64,000 nucleotides of DNA from JAAYZQ01 sp034428935. GTDB taxonomy: Bacteria; Chloroflexota; Anaerolineae; JAAYZQ01. Every line of letters starts with the position of its first letter. The first letter of the stretch is position 1. Positions 16,540-25,259 of this stretch are shown piece after piece. A model generated the notes under the pieces. That model was given only the letters and a program-made list of their open reading frames with translations. It did no database searches and was not told the DNA's origin. The position numbers and the translations under genes are program-made. The stretch covers positions 19,447 to 83,446 of the forward strand of contig DAOUHB010000079.1 of NCBI GenBank assembly GCA_034428935.1, read 5' to 3'.

Positions 16540-17547
16540 CTACAACGGCCGCATGCTGATGGCCGCCTCCGGGCAGGTGGTGGCACATAGGCCGCAGCCC
16601 CAGCAAGCCCGCGAGTCGTACTGCACCTGCCGGACCGCCTGGCCGTGGATGGGCACGAAGCTGCCGTCCTGGTAAAGGGCGCCAAAGGGGCAGCGGCCGG
16701 TGCAGACGGCGCAGTGCGTGCAGCGGCTCCAATCGACCTCGGCGACATGGTGCGCCCGGGGATAGACCTTTTCCAGGCCCAGGCGCACGCCGGCGATAAA
16801 GATGTACGAGTAGGAGGGGCCGCAGTTGCCGTGGCTGATCCATTCCTGGCCGGGGTCGTGCCTATGCCAGGCGCGGGGCCCGGTGTGCACCAGGCCCATG
16901 CGGTCCAGGGCGACGAGGTGCGCCCTGGCCTCGGGCACGGTCAGGCGGCGCCCCTGACCCCGCTCCAGCGTCTGCCGGGCCCGCTCGCCGACGCGCATGC
17001 TGCCCTCCACCAGGGGCCCTTCGCCCACCAGCGTCGTCCGGCACGAACAGGGCAGGAGGCATATGTCCTCGGTCGCCTCCACCAGGGCCAGGGCTTCGTC
17101 CAATAGCAGGACGTCGCGGTTCTTGATGGGCAGCCAGGCGTCGGGGTTGGCGACCACCCGGTCGATGGCCGGCTTCCACAGCTCGATAAAGGCCTGCACC
17201 TGCCACTCGCCGACGGCCTGGCGCGCGGCCAGGGGCAGGCGCTTCCAGGTACTCGTCTCCACCGAGCTGAAATAGTCCAGCGTAGTATAGAACTTGCCGG
17301 GGGAGTAGGTCGTCATCCCGGCGCGCGTGTCCCGGTTGACCAGGTCGCGATGGAAGGCACCCCGCAGCAGGGCCGCGGCCTCCTCGCGCGAGATGCGGAG
17401 CGTCTCGGCCACCTCCTCCAGGGTCAGCGCCTGCCCGGCCAGCGCCACCACCAGCTCCATCTCTTGCCGGGTGGCCACCAGGTGCACGTAGGGCACCATC
17501 GCGGGCGGGACCTGAAAGACCTTCACGAACTCGTCTGGCTGCGACAT
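16540..17547 (-). CDS. Fe-S protein with C-terminal 2[4Fe-4S] domain, AOR partner
   Basis: This 335-residue protein has a helical N-terminal half that includes a winged-helix-like segment (LTLEEVAETLRISREEAAALL). A CSCR motif (LLPCSCRTTL) follows at about residue 167, and two ferredoxin clusters lie near the C-terminus (CTHCAVCTGRCPFGAL and CWGCGLCATTCPEAAI). Proteins of this shape accompany AORs and related oxidoreductases and carry their electrons. The HTH-like N-terminus may be structural or regulatory. It has its own promoter and precedes AOR. The family name is not known to me. Confidence 0.8.
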   Translation of the reverse strand: MSQPDEFVKVFQVPPAMVPYVHLVATRQEMELVVALAGQALTLEEVAETLRISREEAAALLRGAFHRDLVNRDTRAGMTTYSPGKFYTTLDYFSSVETSTWKRLPLAARQAVGEWQVQAFIELWKPAIDRVVANPDAWLPIKNRDVLLLDEALALVEATEDICLLPCSCRTTLVGEGPLVEGSMRVGERARQTLERGQGRRLTVPEARAHLVALDRMGLVHTGPRAWHRHDPGQEWISHGNCGPSYSYIFIAGVRLGLEKVYPRAHHVAEVDWSRCTHCAVCTGRCPFGALYQDGSFVPIHGQAVRQVQYDSRACWGCGLCATTCPEAAISMRPL

Positions 17548-17627
17548 CGTCAGCGCTCCTTATCATTGGATCGCCCCCTGAGCCAGGTCGGGGGCGGGAC
17601 GGCCGCCGCGGGCCCGTTCCGCGCCCG

Positions 17628-17655
17628 ATTATAGCACAGGCGCCAGGAGAGTCAA
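17628..17655 (-). promoter_or_regulatory. Promoter of the Fe-S/AOR operon
   Basis: Minus-strand TTGACT (17650-17655), a 16-base spacer and TATAAT (17628-17633). Confidence 0.65.
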
Positions 17656-17934
17656 GCGGTCACTGCCCGGCGCACAGCCGGACGCGGCGGCCGGGCCGTT
17701 CTTCCGGGCCCGGCTACCACGAATGCAGTAGACCCTCCTGCCAGAAATGATGAAAGGAGCCGCAAGGCAAGCCCTCCTTTTTCGGTAGTCCCCAGTCCTG
17801 CATTTTGACGTTGACGCCCTCCAGGAAATTTGTTAAGCTAGGTCGTCACGAGTATCTGGAGTGTAGCAAGGCAAGGTATACAGTCACGATGGTGCTGATC
17901 ATCAGGACCAACCGGTCGTTGGGGGAGGTGTGCT
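17656..17934 (+). promoter_or_regulatory. Intergenic region with a small hairpin and a candidate promoter
   Basis: This non-coding stretch separates the divergent Fe-S and CPBP genes. AAAGGAG (17753-17759) can pair with CTCCTTT (17774-17780), followed by more T, a weak terminator shape. TTGACG (17811-17816), 17 bases and TAAGCT (17834-17839) form a modest promoter for the CPBP gene. I see no gene in it. Confidence 0.4.
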
Positions 17935-19014
17935 GTGCAAGAGTCCATTCCTTTGTCGGGGAGTCGCAATTCAATCCGGGGTCTCGTCTCGCGCCATCCA
18001 TTGGTCGCCTTTACCATCCTGGCCTACGCGATCTCCTGGCTGGGCTGGCTGTTGAGCTTTGGCATCGATCTGGGCGCGGCCAACGGCTTTGGCATCATCG
18101 GCTCGGCAGGCCCGGCGCTGGCGGCCATGATCGTGTCGGCGATCGTGAGGCCCGAGCCGTCCGGGGTGCCGGCCGGCAAACGCTGGCGGTCCTTCGGGGC
18201 CATCGGTGTCCTGACCCTGGCGGTGATAACCGCTCGCCGGCTGTGGATCACTCCGGCGTGGTTGGCAGTCGCCGGCGACGGGACGACGACAGTTCCTTTC
18301 CCCAGCTTTGTGGCTGTTCTGATGGACGTCGTGGCCGCAGCGGTGGTAGCTTTCGTGCTCTCGGGCGTACTCTCGCCGCGGCAAGGCGTGCGCGACCTCT
18401 TAAGCTCGCTCGATCTGCGCCGGCAGCCTGTTCGCTGGCACTGGTGGGCGATTGCCCTGGCCCTCTATCCGGCTGTCCTGGCCCTCGGCTATGCCGTGTC
18501 GACGGCGTTTGGACTTGAGGAGCTGGCGCCGAGGCCCGCCGGCTTGTGGACGTGGCTGGTGGCGGACGTGCTACTGACCTCGCTCTACTTCTTGATCGGT
18601 GGCGGGGGCCTGGAAGAGCCCGGCTGGCGCGGCTTTCTCCTGACCGGCCTGCAGAAACGCTTTGGCCCCTTGCCTGCCAGCTTGATCCTGGCCATCGTGT
18701 GGGCCCTGTGGCACTTGCCCTTCTTCTGGTTCGGTGGAGCGCAGGGTGGGCTGCTGGGCGTGGTCTTTTACCTGCTGCTGGAGGTTGCCCCGCTGGCGGT
18801 CCTGTTCACCGCCCTTTTCAACCGCACCAGGGGCAGCCTGCCCATCGCCATGCTGCTGCACGTGTCCGTCAACGTCACCCCGGTATTTCTGCCCGCGTCG
18901 ACGCTTGGCAGCGGCCTGTGGCTGCTGCTCATGATAGGGCTGGCGGTCTGGATGTGGCGAGCACCTCGGGTGTTTTCGGCCGGCGAGGTGTGTTTCGATT
19001 CGGCCGGCGGCTAG
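17935..19014 (+). CDS. CPBP-family intramembrane metalloprotease (CAAX-like)
   Basis: This 359-residue polytopic membrane protein starts at GTG with GGGGGAGG six bases upstream. It has about eight hydrophobic segments. The catalytic signatures of the CPBP/Abi family are present in order: EEPGWRGFLL (EExxxR), the WALWHLPFF His and the HVSVN motif (HxxxN). These build the glutamate/histidine active site within the membrane. Family members process prenylated or membrane peptides; bacterial ones are often linked to bacteriocin immunity or have unknown substrates. The 3' end overlaps the convergent hydrolase gene by 4 bases. Confidence 0.88.
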   Translation: MQESIPLSGSRNSIRGLVSRHPLVAFTILAYAISWLGWLLSFGIDLGAANGFGIIGSAGPALAAMIVSAIVRPEPSGVPAGKRWRSFGAIGVLTLAVITARRLWITPAWLAVAGDGTTTVPFPSFVAVLMDVVAAAVVAFVLSGVLSPRQGVRDLLSSLDLRRQPVRWHWWAIALALYPAVLALGYAVSTAFGLEELAPRPAGLWTWLVADVLLTSLYFLIGGGGLEEPGWRGFLLTGLQKRFGPLPASLILAIVWALWHLPFFWFGGAQGGLLGVVFYLLLEVAPLAVLFTALFNRTRGSLPIAMLLHVSVNVTPVFLPASTLGSGLWLLLMIGLAVWMWRAPRVFSAGEVCFDSAGG

Positions 19015-20063
19015 GCGAGGCGGTGCTCCTGCCTCACCCGGCGCAGTATGCCTGTCGCGCATCCTGGCCCGCCGGCGCCTTTCAGAAGCTCGCTCAGATC
19101 TGCTTCCGCCTCGACCTCAAGGCCGTTGTCCTGGAGGATGCGCCTGGTGCCGGGATTCCCGGCGACCATGACGATCCTGCGAGGGGCGATGGTGACGAAA
19201 TTCATCGCCTGCCCGGCCCGAACCTCGGCGGTCTCGTCCAGGGCGATGCACCGGAACCCCAGGCCGCTGAGCGTGACCTTGAGGTCCGGAGGAGCGATGC
19301 CGGCCCTGACGACGGCCAGGTCATCATCTACGATCTGCAAGAGCCCCAACAGATGTTGCACACGGGCCGGGAGAGGGATTTCGACGGCCATCACCCCCTG
19401 AAACTCGAGACACGACTTGACCTGCTCGAAGCCTGAACGGTTTGTCCGGTTTCCCACACCGACCAGGACCGTTTGCGCACCGGCCCACAAGGCGTCCGCG
19501 CCTTCAAAGGTACCCCACCCGCCCACAGTTCGAAGGATGGGGATCCCAAGGCCGACGAGGCTGCGTGCAGCCAACAGCTCCTCGCCGGCTCGAACCTCAC
19601 TGGCCATGCGCGAAAGGATGGCGCCCTCCGGCGTCATAAAGAACAGGTCGCGCACGTACATCAGGTTGTGGAAAGGCCGGGCCTCACGATCCTCCCCGCC
19701 AGGGGCAGGATCGATCAAGACGACCTCGATGCCCAGTCCCCGGTACAGGTCAGACAAGCTCAGCATTTGCGCGTGCAGCACATCGTAGTCGATGGGCTGC
19801 AAGTGTTGGATTGCATTCACGTCCGCAACCGGGGGCGTGTGGCGGTCCGGGAGGTGCAGCAATACGGCCTCCAGGGGACGGTACTCGGTGTTGGAGCGAT
19901 ATGGAGACCAGTACCTCCCCTCAGAGACCTCTTGCGCCAGGCTGCCTCGACGGGGCTGCCACCCCTGCCCCTGATAGGCTGCCGGTAACGGTTCGCGTTC
20001 AAAGCCGGGTGTCACGTCCTTCACGCTGATATGCCTGCCCTTCTGCCAAGCTCGTGTTCCCAT
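19011..20063 (-). CDS. Arginine deiminase/DDAH-fold amidinohydrolase
   Basis: This protein of about 350 residues matches the guanidino-group-modifying superfamily (arginine deiminase, dimethylarginine hydrolase, amidinotransferase). The acidic EGADALW motif and a C-terminal GGPGCATGILRR loop with the nucleophilic Cys are visible. A His in VQHLLG sits where the catalytic His is expected. The exact substrate (arginine, methylarginine, citrulline-type ureido compound) is unknown. A TATAAT promoter at 20098-20126 excludes starts above about 20090. I chose the ATG at 20063, although a GTG at 20024 with GAAGGGCAGG upstream is a real alternative. Confidence 0.78.
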   Translation of the reverse strand: MGTRAWQKGRHISVKDVTPGFEREPLPAAYQGQGWQPRRGSLAQEVSEGRYWSPYRSNTEYRPLEAVLLHLPDRHTPPVADVNAIQHLQPIDYDVLHAQMLSLSDLYRGLGIEVVLIDPAPGGEDREARPFHNLMYVRDLFFMTPEGAILSRMASEVRAGEELLAARSLVGLGIPILRTVGGWGTFEGADALWAGAQTVLVGVGNRTNRSGFEQVKSCLEFQGVMAVEIPLPARVQHLLGLLQIVDDDLAVVRAGIAPPDLKVTLSGLGFRCIALDETAEVRAGQAMNFVTIAPRRIVMVAGNPGTRRILQDNGLEVEAEADLSELLKGAGGPGCATGILRRVRQEHRLA

Positions 20064-20097
20064 CGCCGGTGGGTGAGCTGAGGCTGTTCCAGCCCGC

Positions 20098-20126
20098 ATT
20101 ATAACCCCGAGGCCGACCCGGCACAA
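20098..20126 (-). promoter_or_regulatory. Promoter of the deiminase-fold gene
   Basis: Minus-strand TTGTGC (20121-20126), a 17-base spacer and TATAAT (20098-20103). Confidence 0.6.
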
Positions 20127-20325
20127 GAGAGGGCAGCGAGAGGGCAGGGGCGCCGTCGCAGTCGCGGCGGAAACGCCGGTGCAGAACCTCTAGAGTGGAG
20201 GGAGCTATGGACCGCTCCGATAACGGCGGCCGCCCTTTGCCCGGCGGATCGGTCGGGACGAGTTTCTGGTCGCCTGTCAGGTCCAATGGAAAGTGGGACC
20301 TGCAAACGTGTGCAGTTCCCTGGAT

Positions 20326-20354
20326 TTGACAGCCGGCCTCGTTTCGGTTATAAT
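20326..20354 (+). promoter_or_regulatory. Consensus promoter of the first peptide transporter
   Basis: Perfect TTGACA (20326-20331), a 17-base spacer and perfect TATAAT (20349-20354). A CAGGTCC/GGACCTG inverted repeat lies just upstream (about 20278-20302). Transcription should begin near 20361, leaving a leader of about 285 bases. Confidence 0.85.
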
Positions 20355-20437
20355 GCTGCCATCGTACCTGGACCGACATGCAGCGCGCTGCTGCGCCGAG
20401 TGCTTACAAGGAGAAACGTTCGCCAAACCGGACGGAT

Positions 20438-20501
20438 ACAGGCCTTTGGAACCAGCTCCCGGGCACGCGCTGCCCGGAGCACCAGGGGCCTGTTTGTTTT
20501 T
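20438..20501 (+). terminator. Intrinsic terminator-like hairpin within the leader (possible attenuator)
   Basis: ACAGGCC (20438-20444) pairs with GGCCTGT (20487-20493). Inside it CCGGGCA pairs with TGCCCGG. The stem is followed by TTGTTTTTC. It lies about 80 bases after the predicted transcription start and 145 bases before the lipoprotein gene, so most transcripts should stop there unless the hairpin is prevented. Confidence 0.65.
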
Positions 20502-20541
20502 CGGGTCCTTATCGAGACGCTATTCAACCGGAAAGGGGGTG

Positions 20542-20649
20542 ATGCCTCCAACAACTGCTCAGCGACGAATTGCACACTCGCCGACGATAGTCTTTGCCGA
20601 ACACAGCGCTTGCAGCGCGCAACCCTGCTCCGAAGGAGGAGAAAGATGA
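20542..20649 (+). CDS. Possible 35-codon leader ORF overlapping the lipoprotein start
   Basis: An ATG at 20542 lies 2 bases after AAAGGGGG. The frame ends in a TGA that overlaps the lipoprotein ATG (ATGA). The overlap suggests translational coupling, but the ribosome-site spacing is too short and the peptide has no recognisable content. It may be chance. Confidence 0.25.
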   Translation: MPPTTAQRRIAHSPTIVFAEHSACSAQPCSEGGER

Positions 20650-22310
20650 GGACAAAACTCGCAGCTATCTTGGGGCTCATGGTCGTGTTCAGCCTACTCT
20701 TGGCTGCCTGTGGCCCGACCCCCGTTCCCCAGACCATCATCCAGACGGTCGAGGTCGAAAAGGAAGTCGAAAAAGAGGTCACGGTCGTCGAGACGGTAGA
20801 AGTGGAAAAGATGGTCGAGGTCGTGAAGGAAGTCACGGCCGTGCCCCCGCCAGAAGGCCCGGAAGGCACCCTGGTTCGAGCCCTGACGACCTTCCCCAAC
20901 TCCCTGGATCTGCCCCAGTGCGCGGAGCGAAATGCTTCCACGACTGCCTGGCACATGTATGACACGCTGCTGTGGGTCAACGAAGAAGGCATACTCGAGC
21001 CTGCCCTTGCCAAAGACTGGGAGGTTTCGGAAGATGGTAGTGAGTACACGTTCTACCTGCGTGACGACGTCACCTTCCACAATGGCGAGCCGTTCAACGC
21101 CGACGCCGTGGTCTTTTCCTGGGAGCGGGCCAAGGATGCCGGCTTTGAGTACAGCAACCTGTGGCAGCTCGCCACCACTGTAGAAAAGGTCGACGACTAT
21201 ACCGTCAAGATCACCACCGAGGGGCCAGACGCGCTCTTCCTGACCACTGTGGCCGACAACTGGGCCATCATCCCGCCCCAGTATTTCCAGGAAGTGGGCC
21301 AGGCAGGCTTTGACGAGCACCCGGTGGGCACTGGACCCTATGTGTTTGTGGAATGGGTCAAGGGCGACCGGATCGTCCTGAAGGCCAACCCCGACTATTG
21401 GCGGGAAGATACGCCCAAGCTCGAGAACCTCATCTTCCGGCCCATCCCTGAATCGGCGACTCGCGTGGCTGCCATCCAGACCGGTGAAGTTGACATTGTG
21501 ACGCGCCTGTCCTCGGAAGAGGCACAGAGCCTCCTCGGCGTGCCCAACGTCACAGTTATCAAGTATGCCCAGGCACGCGTGTATTACATCGCCTTCAACA
21601 ATGTGAGCACCGGAGTTGGCCAGCCGACCGAAGATCCACTCGTGCGGCAGGCAATGAACTATGCTGTGGACATTGAGGCAATCATCGATTCCCTGTTCAA
21701 CGGCTTTGCCAAGCCGGCCATCGGCTTTGTTGCCACCGGCGAGTTGGGCTACGACAATGTTGAGCCCTTTGGCTACGATCCGGACAAGGCTCGCGAGCTG
21801 CTGGCCGAGGCCGGCTATCCTGACGGCTTTGAGATGGACATGGCCTGCCCGGCGGGTGCCTACACCCACTTCGAAGAGGTGTGCGAAGCCGTTGCCGGGT
21901 ACCTGGGCGAGGTAGGCATCCAGGCCAATCTCGAGATCATGGAGTCGGGCCATTACTGGGAACTGGAGGCGGCCAAAGAACTACCGCCCCTCTTTGGCGA
22001 TAGCTGGTCGGCGACCGACGGCGAAGCGTACCGGCGGCTCATCGGCGCGCTGGGTGGTGAAGAAGCGGCCTATTCATCCTGGAGCGATGAGAAGATTATC
22101 GACATGCTGGTCGAGATCAAGTCCACCGTTGACCAGGAGGAGCGGGCCAAGCTATACGGCGAGCTGCAGGTCTACATGCGCGACAATCCCCCCTTCATCT
22201 ATCTCTACGAGCCGTACACGTTCGAAGCCATCAACACTCGCGTCCAGGACTACAAGCCGCGCCCGGCCGAGAACTATTTTCTGTTCGACACTTTTGTGGT
22301 TGGGGACTAG
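20646..22310 (+). CDS. Peptide/oligopeptide ABC transporter substrate-binding lipoprotein
   Basis: This 554-residue SBP_bac_5 family protein starts at 20646, with AAGGAGGAG upstream. A signal peptide ends in the lipobox LLAAC with lipidated Cys22. Residues 34-63 are a repetitive Val/Glu/Lys stalk that lifts the binding domain off the membrane, a style common in Chloroflexota. The family core follows (WEVSEDGSEYTFYLRDDVTF, HPVGTGPYVFVEW). The ligand is probably a peptide or other small organic solute and cannot be told. It is the first gene of a five-gene operon with two permeases and two ATPases, under a consensus promoter with a leader hairpin. Confidence 0.93.
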   Translation: MRTKLAAILGLMVVFSLLLAACGPTPVPQTIIQTVEVEKEVEKEVTVVETVEVEKMVEVVKEVTAVPPPEGPEGTLVRALTTFPNSLDLPQCAERNASTTAWHMYDTLLWVNEEGILEPALAKDWEVSEDGSEYTFYLRDDVTFHNGEPFNADAVVFSWERAKDAGFEYSNLWQLATTVEKVDDYTVKITTEGPDALFLTTVADNWAIIPPQYFQEVGQAGFDEHPVGTGPYVFVEWVKGDRIVLKANPDYWREDTPKLENLIFRPIPESATRVAAIQTGEVDIVTRLSSEEAQSLLGVPNVTVIKYAQARVYYIAFNNVSTGVGQPTEDPLVRQAMNYAVDIEAIIDSLFNGFAKPAIGFVATGELGYDNVEPFGYDPDKARELLAEAGYPDGFEMDMACPAGAYTHFEEVCEAVAGYLGEVGIQANLEIMESGHYWELEAAKELPPLFGDSWSATDGEAYRRLIGALGGEEAAYSSWSDEKIIDMLVEIKSTVDQEERAKLYGELQVYMRDNPPFIYLYEPYTFEAINTRVQDYKPRPAENYFLFDTFVVGD

Positions 22311-22337
22311 ATAGGTTAATAATCTGCTCTATTCTGC

Positions 22338-22374
22338 GGGCTTGGGAGTGCGCCCGGCGCGCCCTCCCAAGCCC
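22338..22374 (+). promoter_or_regulatory. Intercistronic stem-loop between binding protein and permease
   Basis: GGGCTTGGGAG (22338-22348) pairs perfectly with CTCCCAAGCCC (22364-22374). There is no T run, so it more likely protects the 3' end of the binding-protein message or limits read-through than ends transcription fully. Confidence 0.6.
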
Positions 22375-22405
22375 AATGAATAGGCGATACTGCTGGGGGT
22401 CTGCC

Positions 22406-23326
22406 TTGGAGCGCTACTTCCTGTCACGGCTGGGGCAATCCATACTGCTTCTGTTTGGCATCATCATACTGGTCTTTGCCATGGTCCGCATCACCGGCGA
22501 TCCGGCGGCGTTGATGATGCCACGCGAGGCAACAGCCGCCGACATCGAAGCATTCCGCGAAAGGATGGGCTTTAACGATCCGCTCATCGTCCAGTTCTGG
22601 GACTTTCTCAAAGGCGCCATCACGGGCGATTTTGGGAGCTCCCTGCATTTCAAGACGCCGGCCATGCCCCTGGTCCTGGAGCGACTGCCGGCCACTTTAC
22701 AGCTAGCCAGCATCGCACTGCTAATGGCCCTGGTCGTGTCGATTCCACTGGGGCTCATAGGCGGCTTTAATCCGGGCAGCCTCCCGGACTCCTTCGGCCG
22801 ACTGTGGGCCCTCCTGGGGCAGAGCATCCCCAACTTCTGGCTGGGCCTGATGCTGATCATCTTCTTTGGCGTCAAGCTCCAGTGGTTCCCGACCTTTGGC
22901 CGCGACACCTGGAAGTCGGTGATCATGCCAGCTTTTGTCCTCGGCCTGCCGGTCATGGGCCAGCTTGTGCGCTTGACCCGATCGGCTGTCCTGGAGATCC
23001 GAAGCGAGGACTTTATCCGTACGGCCCACAGCAAAGGTCTGGAACCCCGAACCATCTATGTCAAGCACGTGCTACGCAATGTGGCCATCCCGCTGGTGAG
23101 CGTCGTCGGCGTCCAGTTTGGCTACATGCTGGGTGGCTCGATTTACATCGAGGCCATATTCTCCTGGCCGGGAATGGGAGGGCTGTTAGAGCAGTCCATC
23201 GGTTGGCGCGACTACCCGTTGGTTCAGGCCATCGCAGTCTTTACCAGCGTCGTAGTCCTGGTTCTCAACCTGCTGACCGATCTGGCCTACGCCGTGATCG
23301 ACCCGAGGATTCGCTATGGCAGTTGA
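22406..23326 (+). CDS. Peptide ABC transporter permease (DppB type)
   Basis: This 306-residue inner-membrane permease has six predicted helices. The N-terminus ERYFLSRLGQSILLLFGI is typical of DppB/OppB. The start is taken as a TTG at 22406 with GGGGGT six bases upstream. An in-frame ATG at 22376 lies directly after a large stem-loop and lacks a ribosome site. The coupling helix that contacts the ATPase is in the region EDFIRTAHSKGLEPRTIYVKH. It forms the channel with the DppC-type permease, whose gene overlaps its 3' end by 11 bases. Confidence 0.9.
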   Translation: MERYFLSRLGQSILLLFGIIILVFAMVRITGDPAALMMPREATAADIEAFRERMGFNDPLIVQFWDFLKGAITGDFGSSLHFKTPAMPLVLERLPATLQLASIALLMALVVSIPLGLIGGFNPGSLPDSFGRLWALLGQSIPNFWLGLMLIIFFGVKLQWFPTFGRDTWKSVIMPAFVLGLPVMGQLVRLTRSAVLEIRSEDFIRTAHSKGLEPRTIYVKHVLRNVAIPLVSVVGVQFGYMLGGSIYIEAIFSWPGMGGLLEQSIGWRDYPLVQAIAVFTSVVVLVLNLLTDLAYAVIDPRIRYGS

Positions 23327-24245
23327 GGCTAGACGCAGAACCCCAGAAAGTATGCTTGACGTTGAGCGCACCTTTGCCGACCGACTGGCCTACGTTGGCC
23401 GGCTGCTCTGGCGCGACCGCAGCGGGATGATCGGTCTCGTCGTCTTTGGCATCGTGGTACTCGCGGCCGTGTTTGCCCCGCTGATCACGGTGCACGATCC
23501 CTTCCAGCAGAACTTGCGCGACAGCAAAATGCCGCCGGCCTGGATCGAAGGCGGCCGTGCGGATCACCTCTTTGGCACCGACTCGCTCGGCAAAGACCTC
23601 TTCAGTCGGGTCATCTATGGCGCGCGCGTGTCGTTATTGGTCGGCCTGTTTGGCGTGTTGATCGCTGCTGGCCTGGGCATGCTCATCGGTGCCATCGCGG
23701 GCTATGTCGGCGGGCGTGTGGATGCAGCCATCATGGGCTTTGTCAACCTGGTCCTGTCGCTGCCCTATCTGTTGTTTGTGGTGTTCATTGCGTCGGTCTT
23801 GGGCCGGAGCCTGATCAATGTCATTCTCATCTTTGGCATCACCGACTCGCCCATCTTTGCCCGTGTCACGCGGGGCGAGGTGCTGCGCATCCGCCAGTCG
23901 GGTTATGTTGAATCGGCCACCAGCGCCGGAGCACGTTCGGGGCGCATTCTCCTTGACCACATTTTGCCCAATCTGATCGGACCGCTCATCACCCTGGCCA
24001 CCTTTGAGATGTCGAGGATGATCTTTTACGAGGCCGGCCTGGGGTTCCTCGGCCTCAGCGTGCCGCCGAACGAGTATCCCACGTGGGGCAATATGCTGAA
24101 CGCCGGCCGCAACTATCTCACCAGTTATCCCTGGATGGCGGCCTTTCCTGGTCTGGCAATCATGTTCACCTCGTTGGGCATGAACCTGCTGGGCGACTGG
24201 CTGCGTGACGTGCTCGACCCGCGCCTGCGGCGGGCCCGGAAGTGA
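23316..24245 (+). CDS. Peptide ABC transporter permease (DppC type)
   Basis: This 309-residue permease starts inside the 3' end of the previous gene. After a cytoplasmic N-terminus it has six predicted helices. The signature DHLFGTDSLGKDLFSRVIYGAR is diagnostic of the DppC/OppC branch, and the EAA-loop (YVESATSAGARSGRIL) docks to the ATPases. It should pair with the preceding DppB-type subunit. It lies 9 bases before the first ATPase gene. Confidence 0.92.
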   Translation: MAVEARRRTPESMLDVERTFADRLAYVGRLLWRDRSGMIGLVVFGIVVLAAVFAPLITVHDPFQQNLRDSKMPPAWIEGGRADHLFGTDSLGKDLFSRVIYGARVSLLVGLFGVLIAAGLGMLIGAIAGYVGGRVDAAIMGFVNLVLSLPYLLFVVFIASVLGRSLINVILIFGITDSPIFARVTRGEVLRIRQSGYVESATSAGARSGRILLDHILPNLIGPLITLATFEMSRMIFYEAGLGFLGLSVPPNEYPTWGNMLNAGRNYLTSYPWMAAFPGLAIMFTSLGMNLLGDWLRDVLDPRLRRARK

Positions 24246-24254
24246 GAGTCGACG

Positions 24255-25259
24255 ATGCCCAAGATATTGGAAGTCCGTGACCTCGTCACCCGGTTCTATA
24301 CCACGGATGGCATCGTCCACGCCGTCAACGGTGTCAGCTTTGACCTGCAAGAAGGGGAGATGCTGGCTATCGTGGGCGAGAGCGGTAGCGGCAAGAGCGT
24401 GACCATGATGTCGCTCCTGGGCCTGATCCCCATGCCACCGGGCAAGGTGGAGCAGGGAGAGGCCATTTTTCATGGCCCCCAGGGAGCGCGTGACCTGCTC
24501 CAGCTCCCACCGGAGGAGTTGCGCCAGGTGCGCGGGGGTCAGATCGGCTTTGTCTTCCAGGACCCGATCTCATCGCTCAACCCCATCCTGACCATCGGGG
24601 AGCAGATCAGCGAAAGCCTCGCCAGGCACCTGGGTATGAGCCACCATGATGCCCACAACCGCACCATCCAGCTTTTGCACGAGGTTGGCATCCCCGACCC
24701 GGAGCTGCGTTACACCGCTTATCCCTTCCAGTTTTCTGGCGGCATGCGCCAAAGGGTCATGATCGCCATCGCCATCGCGTGCGGTCCCGAGATCGTCATC
24801 GCCGACGAGCCCACCACCGCCCTGGACGTCACCGTCCAGGCGCAGATTGTGGAGCTGTTCAAGCACCTCCGCGATTCCATGGGCATGGCCATCATCTGGA
24901 TCACGCACGACCTGGGTGTCGTGGCCGGCATCGCCGAGCGGGTGCTGGTCATGTATGGTGGCCGCCCGGTCGAGGTAGCGCGGGTGGACGACCTTTACGA
25001 GAATCCGAAACATCCGTACACGGTCGGATTGTTGGGCGCTCTGCCTCGCCTGGATGTAAGCGAATCGAAACGGCTGGTGAGCATTCGCGGCACACCACCT
25101 GACCTGCTGATACCGCTCCAGCACTGCCCTTTTGCCTGGCGCTGCGACTATGCCTTTGACCGCTGCTGGGCCGAGATCCCGCCGCTGGAGGCAGTGGGGG
25201 TGAGCCACCAGGTAGCCTGTTTCTACGACCTGGAGACAGGGAGGCAGCGGCATGACTGA
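24255..25259 (+). CDS. Peptide ABC transporter ATPase (DppD type)
   Basis: This is a 334-residue ABC ATPase. It shows Walker A GESGSGKS, Q-loop FVFQDPISSLNP, signature FSGGMRQR, Walker B VIADEPTTALD and switch His (WITHDLG). The C-terminal oligopeptide extension is present, with CPFAWRCDYAFDRCW, where DppD-type proteins carry a Cys-rich (often [4Fe-4S]) patch. It energises the permease pair together with the next gene, which it overlaps by 8 bases. Confidence 0.93.
   Translation: MPKILEVRDLVTRFYTTDGIVHAVNGVSFDLQEGEMLAIVGESGSGKSVTMMSLLGLIPMPPGKVEQGEAIFHGPQGARDLLQLPPEELRQVRGGQIGFVFQDPISSLNPILTIGEQISESLARHLGMSHHDAHNRTIQLLHEVGIPDPELRYTAYPFQFSGGMRQRVMIAIAIACGPEIVIADEPTTALDVTVQAQIVELFKHLRDSMGMAIIWITHDLGVVAGIAERVLVMYGGRPVEVARVDDLYENPKHPYTVGLLGALPRLDVSESKRLVSIRGTPPDLLIPLQHCPFAWRCDYAFDRCWAEIPPLEAVGVSHQVACFYDLETGRQRHD

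Noticed and set aside
20286..20645. N-terminal extension of the transporter binding protein to 20286
   Set aside because: It crosses the consensus promoter and leader hairpin, and the true signal peptide with lipobox begins at 20646.
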